Assembly: GCA_046160625.1 (NCBI GenBank)
Contig: JBJXGZ010000071.1
Location: 1-64,000, forward strand
Direction of reading: 5' to 3'
Source of the DNA: M3007 sp046160625
Lineage (GTDB): Bacteria > Bacteroidota > Bacteroidia > Chitinophagales > Saprospiraceae
Length of the DNA stretch: 64,000 nucleotides
Shown piece after piece: positions 50,566-59,100 of this stretch. How positions within the stretch are numbered: position 1 is the first letter of the stretch; each line of letters starts with the position of its first letter. The translations under genes were made by a program, and so were the position numbers. The notes beneath the pieces were generated by a model. That model made no database searches. It had not been told where the DNA came from and worked only from the letters and a program-made list of their open reading frames with translations.

Positions 50566-52452
50566 ATGCGACAATCATTTCAACACAAGCGCTTTACCCG
50601 CCGAAGCTTTAGCGCAGGCGGAGTTTTTACCCTTTTATTTCTTGTAACGGGTATCCTGAGTGCCCAATTGCCAGCGCCATTCTGGACTCAAGACTTTACT
50701 GACGGTATTCCGACCGGCTGGACCACTACAGATGCGTCCACAAACACTACTAAAGTGTACTGGACATGGTGCCCTAACCAGCTCTTAGGCGATAGCCACC
50801 CAGGCTGTTCGGAACCTTGGGACGGAGGGACCAACGGACAGGTTCCTTTCCGGGCAACTACTGCAAACACAGGGTTTATTGTGGTTGACTCTGATGATCC
50901 GGGCGAACTGCCAAACAACCACATTACCCAATTGACTACTACCCCTTTCAACTTTTCAGACAAAAACAAAGTATTCATCACGTTTCAAACACATATTGGG
51001 GTGTACACAGAAGATGCGGAACCGAATGCTATTCTCCGGGTCAGCACTGACGGAAATGTGTGGACGGATTACACTGTTTTCCCGGGCCTTACTACTACCG
51101 AACGTTGGTCGGAAAACCCTGAAATACCTATTATTGACATCTCCGCAACGGCTGCCAATCAGGCTAATGTGTGGATACAATGGCAATGGACAGGCAACTA
51201 TGAATATATGTGGAGTGTTGACGACATCGAGATTTACAACCAGGACCCCACCCCACAAAATGACGTGGCCATTAGCGCATTCTTCTACCCGGTATCGAGT
51301 TATTCCACCCCGGCTTCTCAAATCGCCTCAGATACGTTTCAGTTTGAGGTCAACCTTAGCAACAAAGGCTTGAATGCCCAGACCAATTTGGTATTGACAG
51401 TTTTTGTAGCAGAAGACGGTGGCAGCACCCTGCATACACAAACGATGAACATCCCTTCCCTGGATGCCGGGGTGTCGGATATCGCTTTTGTATTCCCATT
51501 GCTTTATGCTCCGGAACTCAATTCAGGCTTGTACAAAATTGGGTATTCCCTGAGTTCCGATTCGATTGACCAGCGTCCGTTAGATAATGAACGGGAGGAC
51601 AATTTTGTGGTGAGTAACGACATCTTTGCAAAGGAAGATGGGCCAGAGCAAGGCTATCGACCCAGTGCAGGTGGAGATTGGGCAGTAGCCAACTATTACC
51701 GCATGAATGGCGGAAATTTTGAGGTTTACAAAGCGTATCAGGCAGAATTCGCCTTTTCAACGGATCCCACCGAAATCCTTCCATCCGACGTTGAAGCGGC
51801 GATTTACCTTTTCAAGGTCAACGCTGATGTAGCGGAGGATTTCTCTGATTTCGATGGTTCCGATTTGTTTAGTTCCAGTCTGGAATGGCTTGGAATTGCC
51901 AGTTATATGGCACCGGATTCTGTAGAAGACTATGATTTACAACAGGTGTTGATTGATGATCTTAATGCAGGACCAACGGGTGTGATATTAGAACCAGGTG
52001 GTCGTTATCTGCTTGCTATCGGATATGACGGCGCTAATAATAAGGTTTTTCACGCCTTCAATGATGATTTGTTCTACTACCAATTTTCCACCTTTATATT
52101 TAACACGGATTGGAATCCTGCTGGATTTGGAGGAGACGTCAATGCTTTGCTGCGGATGTATATTGGCCTGTTAAGTACTACCGATGAGCAAGCCCTCCCG
52201 GATAATACGCTGAACCTCTTCCCAAACCCTGTAAGCCACACACTCCAACTCGGCATCAAATTCGCAGAACCTACCGATGCCACTATCACCATCGCAGATA
52301 TCAATGGGCGTGTCATCACTTTTGAAGATCGCTACGGACTTACCAACGAAACCTTGCAATACCAATTACCTCAATTGGCTTCAGGTACCTATCTCGCTCG
52401 TATCGCCACGGCAAAGGGGACTTTGACCAAGAAGTTTGTGGTAGTTAAGTAG
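50566..52452 (+). CDS. T9SS surface protein with choice-of-anchor J-like domain
   Basis: The 628-residue protein has a basic N-terminus and a hydrophobic stretch VFTLLFLVTGILSAQ (signal peptide to about residue 35). Residues about 40-225 resemble choice-of-anchor J / MAM-like domains (FWTQDFTDGIPTGWTTTDAS, DKNKVFITFQTHI, QWQWTGNYEYMWSVDDIEIY). A CARDB-like domain follows (about 230-330; PASQIASDTFQFEVNLSNKG), then an unassigned domain and a T9SS sorting domain (NLFPNPVSHTLQLGI to GTYLARIATAKGTLTKKFVVV). Residues about 10-22 (RFTRRSFSAGGV) are encoded by a hairpin repeat, as in the barrel protein at 12047. It is flanked on both sides by fold-back elements of the same family. Confidence 0.82.
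   Translation: MRQSFQHKRFTRRSFSAGGVFTLLFLVTGILSAQLPAPFWTQDFTDGIPTGWTTTDASTNTTKVYWTWCPNQLLGDSHPGCSEPWDGGTNGQVPFRATTANTGFIVVDSDDPGELPNNHITQLTTTPFNFSDKNKVFITFQTHIGVYTEDAEPNAILRVSTDGNVWTDYTVFPGLTTTERWSENPEIPIIDISATAANQANVWIQWQWTGNYEYMWSVDDIEIYNQDPTPQNDVAISAFFYPVSSYSTPASQIASDTFQFEVNLSNKGLNAQTNLVLTVFVAEDGGSTLHTQTMNIPSLDAGVSDIAFVFPLLYAPELNSGLYKIGYSLSSDSIDQRPLDNEREDNFVVSNDIFAKEDGPEQGYRPSAGGDWAVANYYRMNGGNFEVYKAYQAEFAFSTDPTEILPSDVEAAIYLFKVNADVAEDFSDFDGSDLFSSSLEWLGIASYMAPDSVEDYDLQQVLIDDLNAGPTGVILEPGGRYLLAIGYDGANNKVFHAFNDDLFYYQFSTFIFNTDWNPAGFGGDVNALLRMYIGLLSTTDEQALPDNTLNLFPNPVSHTLQLGIKFAEPTDATITIADINGRVITFEDRYGLTNETLQYQLPQLASGTYLARIATAKGTLTKKFVVVK
50593..50629. repeat. ACCCGCC-family hairpin inside a signal-peptide coding region
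   Basis: TTTACCCGCCGAAGCTTTAG is followed by CGCAGGCGGAGTTTTTA. Both arms including the outer T/A bases match the family seen in gaps (27832, 36489, 53886). It is translated in frame. Confidence 0.75.
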
Positions 52453-52459
52453 CAAGGTT

Positions 52460-52584
52460 GGTTATTTATTTATTTGGGGATTTGTTGTGCCAGAGCTCGG
52501 TATTAGGTCCTGAGGCAGGTACAAATACCGAGCTCTGGCACAACAAATCCCCAAATCCCCCAATCCCCAAATCCTCAAATCCCC
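52460..52584. repeat. Octamer-arm fold-back with TGTGCCAGAGCT core
   Basis: The left arm GGTTATTTATTTATTTGGGG leads into TTGTGCCAGAGCTCGGTATT; the centre GTCCTGAGGCAGGTAC differs from that at 50406. The right half has AATACCGAGCTCTGGCACAA followed by AAATCCCC units. The last two codons and the stop of lpxB (52575-52583) are formed by the right-arm octamers. Confidence 0.92.
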
Positions 52585-53711
52585 ATTCTTGCCACTTTCA
52601 AAATCGCCGCCGCCGCCCGTTCCGATGCGCCGCCGCCGCCCAGTCGTTCGCGGAGCTCGGCATAGCCTACCCGTAGTTCCGCTGATTTTTTCGGGCTTAA
52701 GATTTCAGTCAGCGCGACCTTCAAATTTTTCTTATTCAGTTCATCCTGAATCAGTTCGCGCACTAAAGGGCGGTCCATGATGAGGTTCACCAATGAGATG
52801 TACTTCACCTTTACGAGCTGTTTGGCAATCTTGTACGAAAGCCAATTTCCTGCGTAGCATACTACCTGCGGCACGTCCAGCAGGGCTGTCTCCAGGGTTG
52901 AAGTCCCAGATTTAACAAGTGCGGCTTTTGAGTTTCGCAACACTTCGTAGGTCTGCCCGCGCACCAGGCGCACGTTCGGGTATTTTGCCAAAAACATCTG
53001 GTAATATTCTTCTGGCAACGAGGATGCGCCCGCTATTACAAATTGATAATCAGGGAAATCTTCCGTTACTTCCAACATCCTTGGCAGAATACGGTTGAGT
53101 TCCTGTTTCCTGCTGCCAGGGAGGAGGGCGATGGTTGGGATATTGGGATATTTGGATATTGGGATATTGGGAGGCGCAGACGAACCCCCAATATCCCAAT
53201 TTCCCAATATCTCAATTTCATCCAGTAGCGGATGACCGACGAATTCGGCTTCGATGCCGTATTTTCTAAAAAAATCTTGTTCGAAAGGAAGAATAACCAA
53301 CAATTTATCCACGTCACGGCGGATGGCGTGCGCTCTCGACGCATGCCAGGCCCAGAGTTGTGGTGAGATGTAATAGATCACTGGAATGCCTTGCGTTTTT
53401 GCCCAGCGCGCCATGCGCAGGTTGAATCCGGGGTAGTCAATCAGCACCAATGCATCGGGTTGGAAATCAAGGATATCGCGTTTGCAAAAAGCGATGTTCC
53501 GAAGAATGGTGCGCAAGTTTTTTGCTACCTCCACAAAGCCCATAAACGCCAGTTCGCGGTAGTGCTTCACGAGCGTAGCCCCCGCGTTTTGCATCATATC
53601 GCCCCCCCATGCCCGACAGGAGAGATCGGGTTTTTGAGCATAGAGTGCCTTCAACAAATTGGAGCCATGGAGGTCACCAGAAGCCTCCCCGGCGATGAGA
53701 TACAATCGCAT
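52575..53711 (-). CDS. lpxB: Lipid-A-disaccharide synthase with a repeat-encoded insert
   Basis: The 378-residue GT19 enzyme joins UDP-diacylglucosamine and lipid X in lipid A synthesis at the inner membrane. Family motifs are intact: LIAGEASGDLHGSNLLKAL, RAWGGDMM, IDYPGFNLRMA, YYISPQLWAWHASR, FVGHPLLDE, IALLPGSRKQELNRILP and VKSGTSTLETALLDVPQVV. Between FVGHPLLDE and IALLPGSRK, about 29 residues (165-193, GNWDIGGSSAPPNIPISKYP) are encoded by a fold-back of TATTGGGA octamers. The frame is preserved and the flanking motifs are complete, so the protein is probably active. Its C-terminus is also formed by repeat octamers. A promoter element and a terminator-like hairpin precede the start codon. 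Confidence 0.95.
   Translation of the reverse strand: MRLYLIAGEASGDLHGSNLLKALYAQKPDLSCRAWGGDMMQNAGATLVKHYRELAFMGFVEVAKNLRTILRNIAFCKRDILDFQPDALVLIDYPGFNLRMARWAKTQGIPVIYYISPQLWAWHASRAHAIRRDVDKLLVILPFEQDFFRKYGIEAEFVGHPLLDEIEILGNWDIGGSSAPPNIPISKYPNIPTIALLPGSRKQELNRILPRMLEVTEDFPDYQFVIAGASSLPEEYYQMFLAKYPNVRLVRGQTYEVLRNSKAALVKSGTSTLETALLDVPQVVCYAGNWLSYKIAKQLVKVKYISLVNLIMDRPLVRELIQDELNKKNLKVALTEILSPKKSAELRVGYAELRERLGGGGASERAAAAILKVARMGI
53133..53218. repeat. Fold-back of TATTGGGA octamers inside lpxB
   Basis: Left arm GGTTGGGATATTGGGATATT and following units (53133-53172), centre GGCGCAGACGAACCCC, right arm CCAATATCCCAATTTCCC and ATATCTCAATTT (53188-53218). The unit matches the ddl/ruvC element at 28837. 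Confidence 0.92.
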
Positions 53712-53722
53712 AATATGGAAAC

Positions 53723-53758
53723 AAAAAAAAGCGGCAACCGCTTTACGCGGTTACCGCT
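53723..53758 (-). terminator. Terminator-like hairpin directly before the lpxB start codon
   Basis: On the minus strand AGCGGTAACCGC and GCGGTTGCCGCT pair (one G-U) around a GTAAA loop and are followed by eight T residues, ending 12 bases before the lpxB ATG. A -7-like element lies upstream, so this could be a leader attenuator rather than only a terminator for the preceding gene. Confidence 0.65.
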
Positions 53759-53783
53759 ATCATCAAAACACGCTTCATTGAGC

Positions 53784-53791
53784 CAAAGGTA
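53784..53791 (-). promoter_or_regulatory. Possible -7 element (TACCTTTG) for lpxB
   Basis: An exact TAnnTTTG match on the minus strand would start transcription about 65 bases before the lpxB start codon, upstream of the hairpin at 53723-53758. The -33 region is not convincing. Confidence 0.4.
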
Positions 53792-53837
53792 AGTATGCAG
53801 GCTTTTTTATATGCTGGTTTATTAAAATTTTTTTCAA

Positions 53838-53877
53838 AAAAAGGTCGGCAGCTACAAATGCAGCTGCCGACCTTTTT
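53838..53877. terminator. Strong bidirectional terminator hairpin
   Basis: AAAAAGGTCGGCAGCT pairs perfectly with AGCTGCCGACCTTTTT around an 8-base loop. It can end transcription of the minus-strand CPPC-motif protein gene and has A/T runs for both directions. Confidence 0.88.
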
Positions 53878-53885
53878 AAAATCAC

Positions 53886-53934
53886 CCCCTTCCTAGGCTA
53901 AGGCTTTGGCGGGTAAAAATATCTCAATATCCCA
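53886..53934. repeat. ACCCGCC-family hairpin with TATTGGGA-type octamer flank
   Basis: CCCCTTCCTAGGCTAAGGCT followed by TTGGCGGGTAAAAA is the hairpin core; ATCTCAATATCCCAATTAC on its right is the octamer unit also seen inside lpxB. It ends at the stop codon of the next gene. Confidence 0.75.
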
Positions 53935-53935
53935 A

Positions 53936-55798
53936 TTACTTCATCACTATCCATTGCGTTTGAGCCAGACCTTCGCTACCTTGAAGCACCACACGGTAAC
54001 TGCCAGATGCAAGTGTGTTGGCATTCATCACAATGCGGTGGTCACCTGTGGGGAGATCGCCAAGCATTTGCGACTGTACGAGGGCGCCCTCTGCACTATA
54101 CACAAAAAGCTGGATATTTTGTGCCGTTTCAAGTCCAAAACGAACTTCTGCGTAGTCGCGAGTAGGGTTTGGCACAAGGTTGAAGTTGCTGAGCATCAAT
54201 TCTTTTGTGCCTACTGTGGTGGTTACGTTCACGTTGTCGATAAACAAGTGGTTTCCAAATCCGCTTTCTGCCATAAAATTGATGAGTACTTCATGAGATC
54301 CGTTATAGGCTGAAATATCAATTTGGTTGGCACGCCACTCATTGTCTTCAGGCAACCAGCTGGTGGCATGGCTTGGAGCCGTTGCTAATCCACTCTTGCC
54401 ATCGTGGAAAATGGTTTCCCATGTTTCTCCACAATTAGAAGTGATAAGAATGCGAAGGCTGTCAAAAGAGAAGAAATTGCGGGTAGCGTAGGCATGGTCA
54501 AACGTCAGGACAGTGGGGCCGTTAGCTGTGCTTAGATCCAGCTTGGGCGTAACCAAGGTAGCTACTTGTCCTTTCTCCATATCGAACATATTGCAGCGGG
54601 CGGAACGAGTGCTTGCTGCACCTGCATTGGTAGCTAGTTTCCAGCCATTGGTTCCGGCATTGGATACAGACCAGCTAGGAGGAGGGAATGCCGCGCTTTG
54701 GAATTCCTGTAAAAAAGGCGGTGCCACACCTGGGTCGAATACGGCTTTAATATTGATTGTACTTAATGGATTAACAAAGTTTGTTTGATGTCCAAGATTT
54801 GAATTCAAAACGATCACTTCCAATTTGACGGTGCCGGCTGTATTGATCACAATGTCGGTGAGTGGCACACCGATGGTTGCTCCTGGAGCGAGGCTGCCAT
54901 TCCATGTAAAATTCGACCATGGGCCTGTTCCCTGGCGATAGGTCATTTTTACTGTGGTGAGTTCGGCACTTCCAGTATTGGTCATTGTTAATACAGGGCT
55001 GTAACCTGGAGCACAGGCAAACACTGTATTCGAGGCGATTTTGGCACCATGATGTTCAACCGGAATGGGTTCCGTGCGTGCCGATTGGAAAACCTCTTTG
55101 CTGGTATTGTTCTGTAGGAAAGCGGCCACGCTCAAAGTTTGCAGATTGTAAATATTGGTCAGTTTCCAAGCAAAGCTGTAAGTCTTGGTTTGGCCTGCGG
55201 TAAAATTGCCTGTGGTAGTACCATTAGCATTGGGCAACATTTTGCGCATGATATGGTAAAAATCAGTCTCTCCATTGGTGCCAGGAGCCTTGGCAAAATG
55301 AATCTCATCTTCAATTACAGCCACGTGGAGGCGAAAATTGCCTGTAAGGGCGGCATCGGAAGTTACAGAAACGTTGATCAGAACCGAGTCAACTGCAGCA
55401 TTGAAGCTATGGCTCAGGTTTATGGTCACCGGCGTGAGTGTGTTATAAGCGGCCTGAATCTGGGCGGGAGAGTAGGCTGAGACCGGGAACACTTCAAGTG
55501 TGCCGTTTTGTTGGCCATTGGGCACACCAGTCACGCCGTAGAGGGTAACGCGCGGTGCGACGTCTGATTGTGTTTGTACGTTCATCGGGTCGTAGCCCGG
55601 CCAGTTCGTTTGGTATTTGACGGGGGTCAGATACTGGATGTTGGCATCAATCGTGGCATGGAATGCCGGGTTTTGTGCAGCGCATGGTGGGCAAGAAGCG
55701 TTGGTGAACTCCTCGATGAGGACGCGGCGCAGGTGCTGAGCGGATACAACAGACGCGCATAATAGTACGAAAGCAAGGACGGATAACTTTTTCATCAT
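53936..55798 (-). CDS. T9SS Omp28-related/thioredoxin-like surface protein with CPPC motif
   Basis: From MMKKLSVLAFVLL (55798) the protein has 620 residues and a signal peptide ending VVSAQ (residue 21). RRVLIEEFTNASCPPCAAQNPAFHA follows directly; Cys36 and Cys39 form a thioredoxin-like C-x-x-C in an Omp28-type domain (to about 225). A CARDB-like region (about 235-335) and a choice-of-anchor J domain (about 345-520, with FDHAYATRNFFSFDSLRILIT and LFIDNVNV) precede a T9SS sorting domain (FNLVPNPTRDYAEVRFGL to LAQTQWIVMK). The CPPC motif suggests a thiol-disulphide or binding role at the surface, but the partner is unknown. A possible promoter lies 33 bases before the start codon. Confidence 0.85.
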   Translation of the reverse strand: MMKKLSVLAFVLLCASVVSAQHLRRVLIEEFTNASCPPCAAQNPAFHATIDANIQYLTPVKYQTNWPGYDPMNVQTQSDVAPRVTLYGVTGVPNGQQNGTLEVFPVSAYSPAQIQAAYNTLTPVTINLSHSFNAAVDSVLINVSVTSDAALTGNFRLHVAVIEDEIHFAKAPGTNGETDFYHIMRKMLPNANGTTTGNFTAGQTKTYSFAWKLTNIYNLQTLSVAAFLQNNTSKEVFQSARTEPIPVEHHGAKIASNTVFACAPGYSPVLTMTNTGSAELTTVKMTYRQGTGPWSNFTWNGSLAPGATIGVPLTDIVINTAGTVKLEVIVLNSNLGHQTNFVNPLSTINIKAVFDPGVAPPFLQEFQSAAFPPPSWSVSNAGTNGWKLATNAGAASTRSARCNMFDMEKGQVATLVTPKLDLSTANGPTVLTFDHAYATRNFFSFDSLRILITSNCGETWETIFHDGKSGLATAPSHATSWLPEDNEWRANQIDISAYNGSHEVLINFMAESGFGNHLFIDNVNVTTTVGTKELMLSNFNLVPNPTRDYAEVRFGLETAQNIQLFVYSAEGALVQSQMLGDLPTGDHRIVMNANTLASGSYRVVLQGSEGLAQTQWIVMK

Positions 55799-55830
55799 GT
55801 TTAGCAATTTAATAGTTGAAAAAAACGCAC

Positions 55831-55838
55831 GCAAATGT
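55831..55838 (-). promoter_or_regulatory. Possible -7 element (TACATTTG)
   Basis: An exact TAnnTTTG match on the minus strand, giving a leader of roughly 26 bases for the CPPC-motif surface protein. No clear -33 box at the usual distance. Confidence 0.4.
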
Positions 55839-55973
55839 AGCCAACCCCACCAAGCTCTTTATGTTTTTGGTAAAAAATGTCGGCAAATGACATTCAACTT
55901 TGTCGAATATTTGGGTTTTTATTGGTTTGTTTATTGTTTGAAGGTCTGAGGGAAGGGAGGGGGCGTGTACGTA

Positions 55974-56029
55974 CCCCGTAACGCCGTTCCGGCGGCTCGG
56001 GAATATACCCTGGAACAGCGTTCCGGAAT
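55974..56029. repeat. Two GGAAC-GTTCC palindromes
   Basis: CCCCGTAACGCCGTTCCGG (55974-55992) and CCCTGGAACAGCGTTCCGGAA (56008-56028) belong to the family found between susC and susD. They lie between two minus-strand surface-protein genes. Confidence 0.75.
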
Positions 56030-56102
56030 ACACAAATCCCCAGATATCGCAACACGAACCGGGGGATTTGAATTTTTTACTGTATGAGCTTACAATTCCA
56101 CG

Positions 56103-59100
56103 CTACTTCGCCTGTATCATCTTCTTCGTCGCCATATCCGTCGCCGTCTCCAATTTATAATACAGCACCCCCGTCGTATTCAGCAGAGCGCGATCCAGCG
56201 CGATCGAGTTTTCGCCTTTAGAGAACTGGCCTTTTTGCTGGTACACTGCCCGGCCTGTCTCGTCAAAAACGGTCAGGGTAGCATCTGCTGCTTCTGGCAG
56301 ATAGAAGCCAATGCTCGTCTTGTTCACAAACGGGTTCGGTTGGTTTTGGTACAATTCAAAGCCTAAACCGTTGATTGTTTTGCCATCGAATCGGAAGGCG
56401 ATGCCGAGGCGGGAGATTGGGTCACTAGTCATTGGGTCATTTTTACCCGCCGTAGGCTTGCCAAAGGAGGGGGTCATTGCATACGCTTCTGCCCTCGTAA
56501 TCGAACCCGACACGCCCAGCATTTCGCTCAATTTGCCCGATTTTAAAGCCCGGAACTGGAGGGTAAATTCCTGGGCGTCGTCCACAGAAACAGTCACCGC
56601 ATTACCAAAATTACCGAAGTTGTTCGCACTCACGTGTTCGCTTTCTTTCAGACCAATCATTTCCAAACCATCCAAACGCAAGGTGAACTGTAAACCCAGC
56701 AATGTCTGGGCGGATTTGAAGGTCACTTCAGTTGTTTCGCCAGCTTTCAATCCGCGATCCGCGCTACCCTCTCCATTTGGGGAGGGGCTGGGGGTGGGGT
56801 TAATGTCGAAGAGCGCTGTACCCACAGTACGTTCCTCCGCTTGCATGGTGGCATTTGCGATTGCCGTGTTGTTCACGTCACCTACTTTGACTCCCATGAA
56901 ATCCTCGTGCATGTGGTTGGTCATTGCATCTGCTATCGAAATGGATTCAGGGAAGGCCGTTTCGAAGGGATTTTCGGGGTTCGGGAACGAGAAACCGTAG
57001 TCAACAAAGCGCCACGACTTGTTGTTTGGCAACACTTGGTAGATGCCCAAAATCAGTTTTCTAATCTCTACGATGTCGAAGGTCGTGATGGAACCAGACT
57101 TGTTGGCATCGGCGGCAATCATTTTGAAAGGAGAGTCCAGCACCTCTGTGTGGAGGATATGTTTTGAGATCAGCACCAGGTCGTAGGTGGTTACACCATT
57201 GAGCGGGTTGTCGTCTTTTTCAGGTGCAATGGTGAAGGTAGAAGCCACGGGCACATTGTTCATCACCTGATATTCGCCGTCACCGTCAGAAAGATCAAAG
57301 AATGAATACGGTGGCGTGAAGCTGCTCGTACCCTCTATCATTACCATGGCCTCTTCAACGCCCTCCGTCATTTCGGTTTTGATCGCTCCTGCAACGTCTA
57401 TACGGTCAATAGTGCCACAATTGCCTAAATTGTCCTGTACAATGAGATACGTCTCGCAGTAATCGGCGTTGCCCGACGCATCTATTGCCCAGAGTTCCAC
57501 GCATTGTGTGCCAATTTCTGCACAGGTAAAATTCACGGAAGTAATTGGATCGCCGTTAGAGTCAAGAGGAAATCCAGTGCCTGAGCCGCATTTGCGAACG
57601 CCGATTTTTAGCTGACCTGCGGGTGTGCAGTTATCCTCGGTATATTGCAGGAAATCAGAAGCCCACAATTGAATCATACCGGTCGGCATGATGTTCACAG
57701 AAAGGCCGTTGAGGCAGACCACTGTTGGGGGCTTGCAGTCTTTTACAGTGAAAGTGTACTCGCATGCAACCTCGTTACCGCAGCCGTCCTTTATAAACCA
57801 CTTGATTTTGTGTGTGCCGTGTGGGAATTCAGGAATGGTATAGACATTCGGGAATTGCAGGGTATTCCAGCGCACAGAAAACATACGTTTTGTGCCTGTT
57901 GAATTAAAGCGTCCAAGCAATGTGAACTGGTAGTTCTGGTTGAGTGGTAACCCGCGGTTATCAAATTGGCGCGGTGTGCCGCCCCCATAGCTGGGCGTAT
58001 TGATGTTGTTGAAATAAATGAGGCCAGGCGGGGGCGGGTTGAGGCTGTTCACCACCGTTTCCATTGTGCCATCGTTGTCGAGGTCGAGGAAAAGGAGGTA
58101 ATGCGCCGTGATATTTGGGCCGGAACAGAGATCTTTTCCGACAATGGTGAGATCAGCTGGGCCTTCACAGAGGTCGTGGCTCTGGGTATTGTTGTCCCAC
58201 CAGTCTATGTTGTTCCACAGCCCGGGATTGTTCGCCGTCACATCGCAGTAAAGAGTGTCAGAGGGACAATGATCTACTTTGGGTGGATGACCGTCAATGA
58301 CTTTGATGATCTGCTTGTATTTGTAACAGTTTGCATTCTTCTCCCAGAAGCTGCAGAAATTGGTCGTTGTTGGGTCTGTCGGATTGATCCGCACAATGGT
58401 GGGCGCCCAGGGAGCAAGGGTGCCGCAGGTTGAAACAGTGGGGCCGGGCAGGTTGGTCGGATGATTGGTAATTGCGTTCGGGTTGGGGTTTGGAACGTAA
58501 ATACAAGCCAGATTCGGGTTGTAGGTACACCAGTTGATAATCGTCCAATTCCGTTCTATTTTAAAACAGGCGTCAGGGAGGACCTCGAAAATTTCATCTT
58601 CATAACTAACGCCCAATAATTCACAATCCTCCCCAAAGAACTTAGGCTCATCGTAGCGTCCTGAATCGCTGCATATCGTTATGATTGCATCGTTCGGGAA
58701 TTTTAAGAAATAGTCTTGCTCGTATGTCACGATGACACGCTGGGTACATTGACTGGAATTGCCATGGCAGTCAAAGACGCGGAAAGTCCGCGTAATGGTG
58801 CCGCGGTTGCACACTGTGTCGAAGAGGGCGTTATTCGTCGAATGGGTCAGCCCCTCCTGGCCTTGATACACATGCGCAGTGTCCAGACAGCAGTTGTCGT
58901 CTACCTGGGGGATTCCATAAGCCCAGAGGCTGGGGTCAAAGTTTTCGCAATTCACCGCCGCCTGTGCGGGAGGCAGACAAGAGGGCTTGATCTTGTCCTG
59001 CACTTCTACCCATACCATGCAATCGTTGGCGTGATTTTCTTGTAGCGTATTGGAAACCGCACCTGCTGCAACTGGCACGTCGTACACCCGAAACACTACG

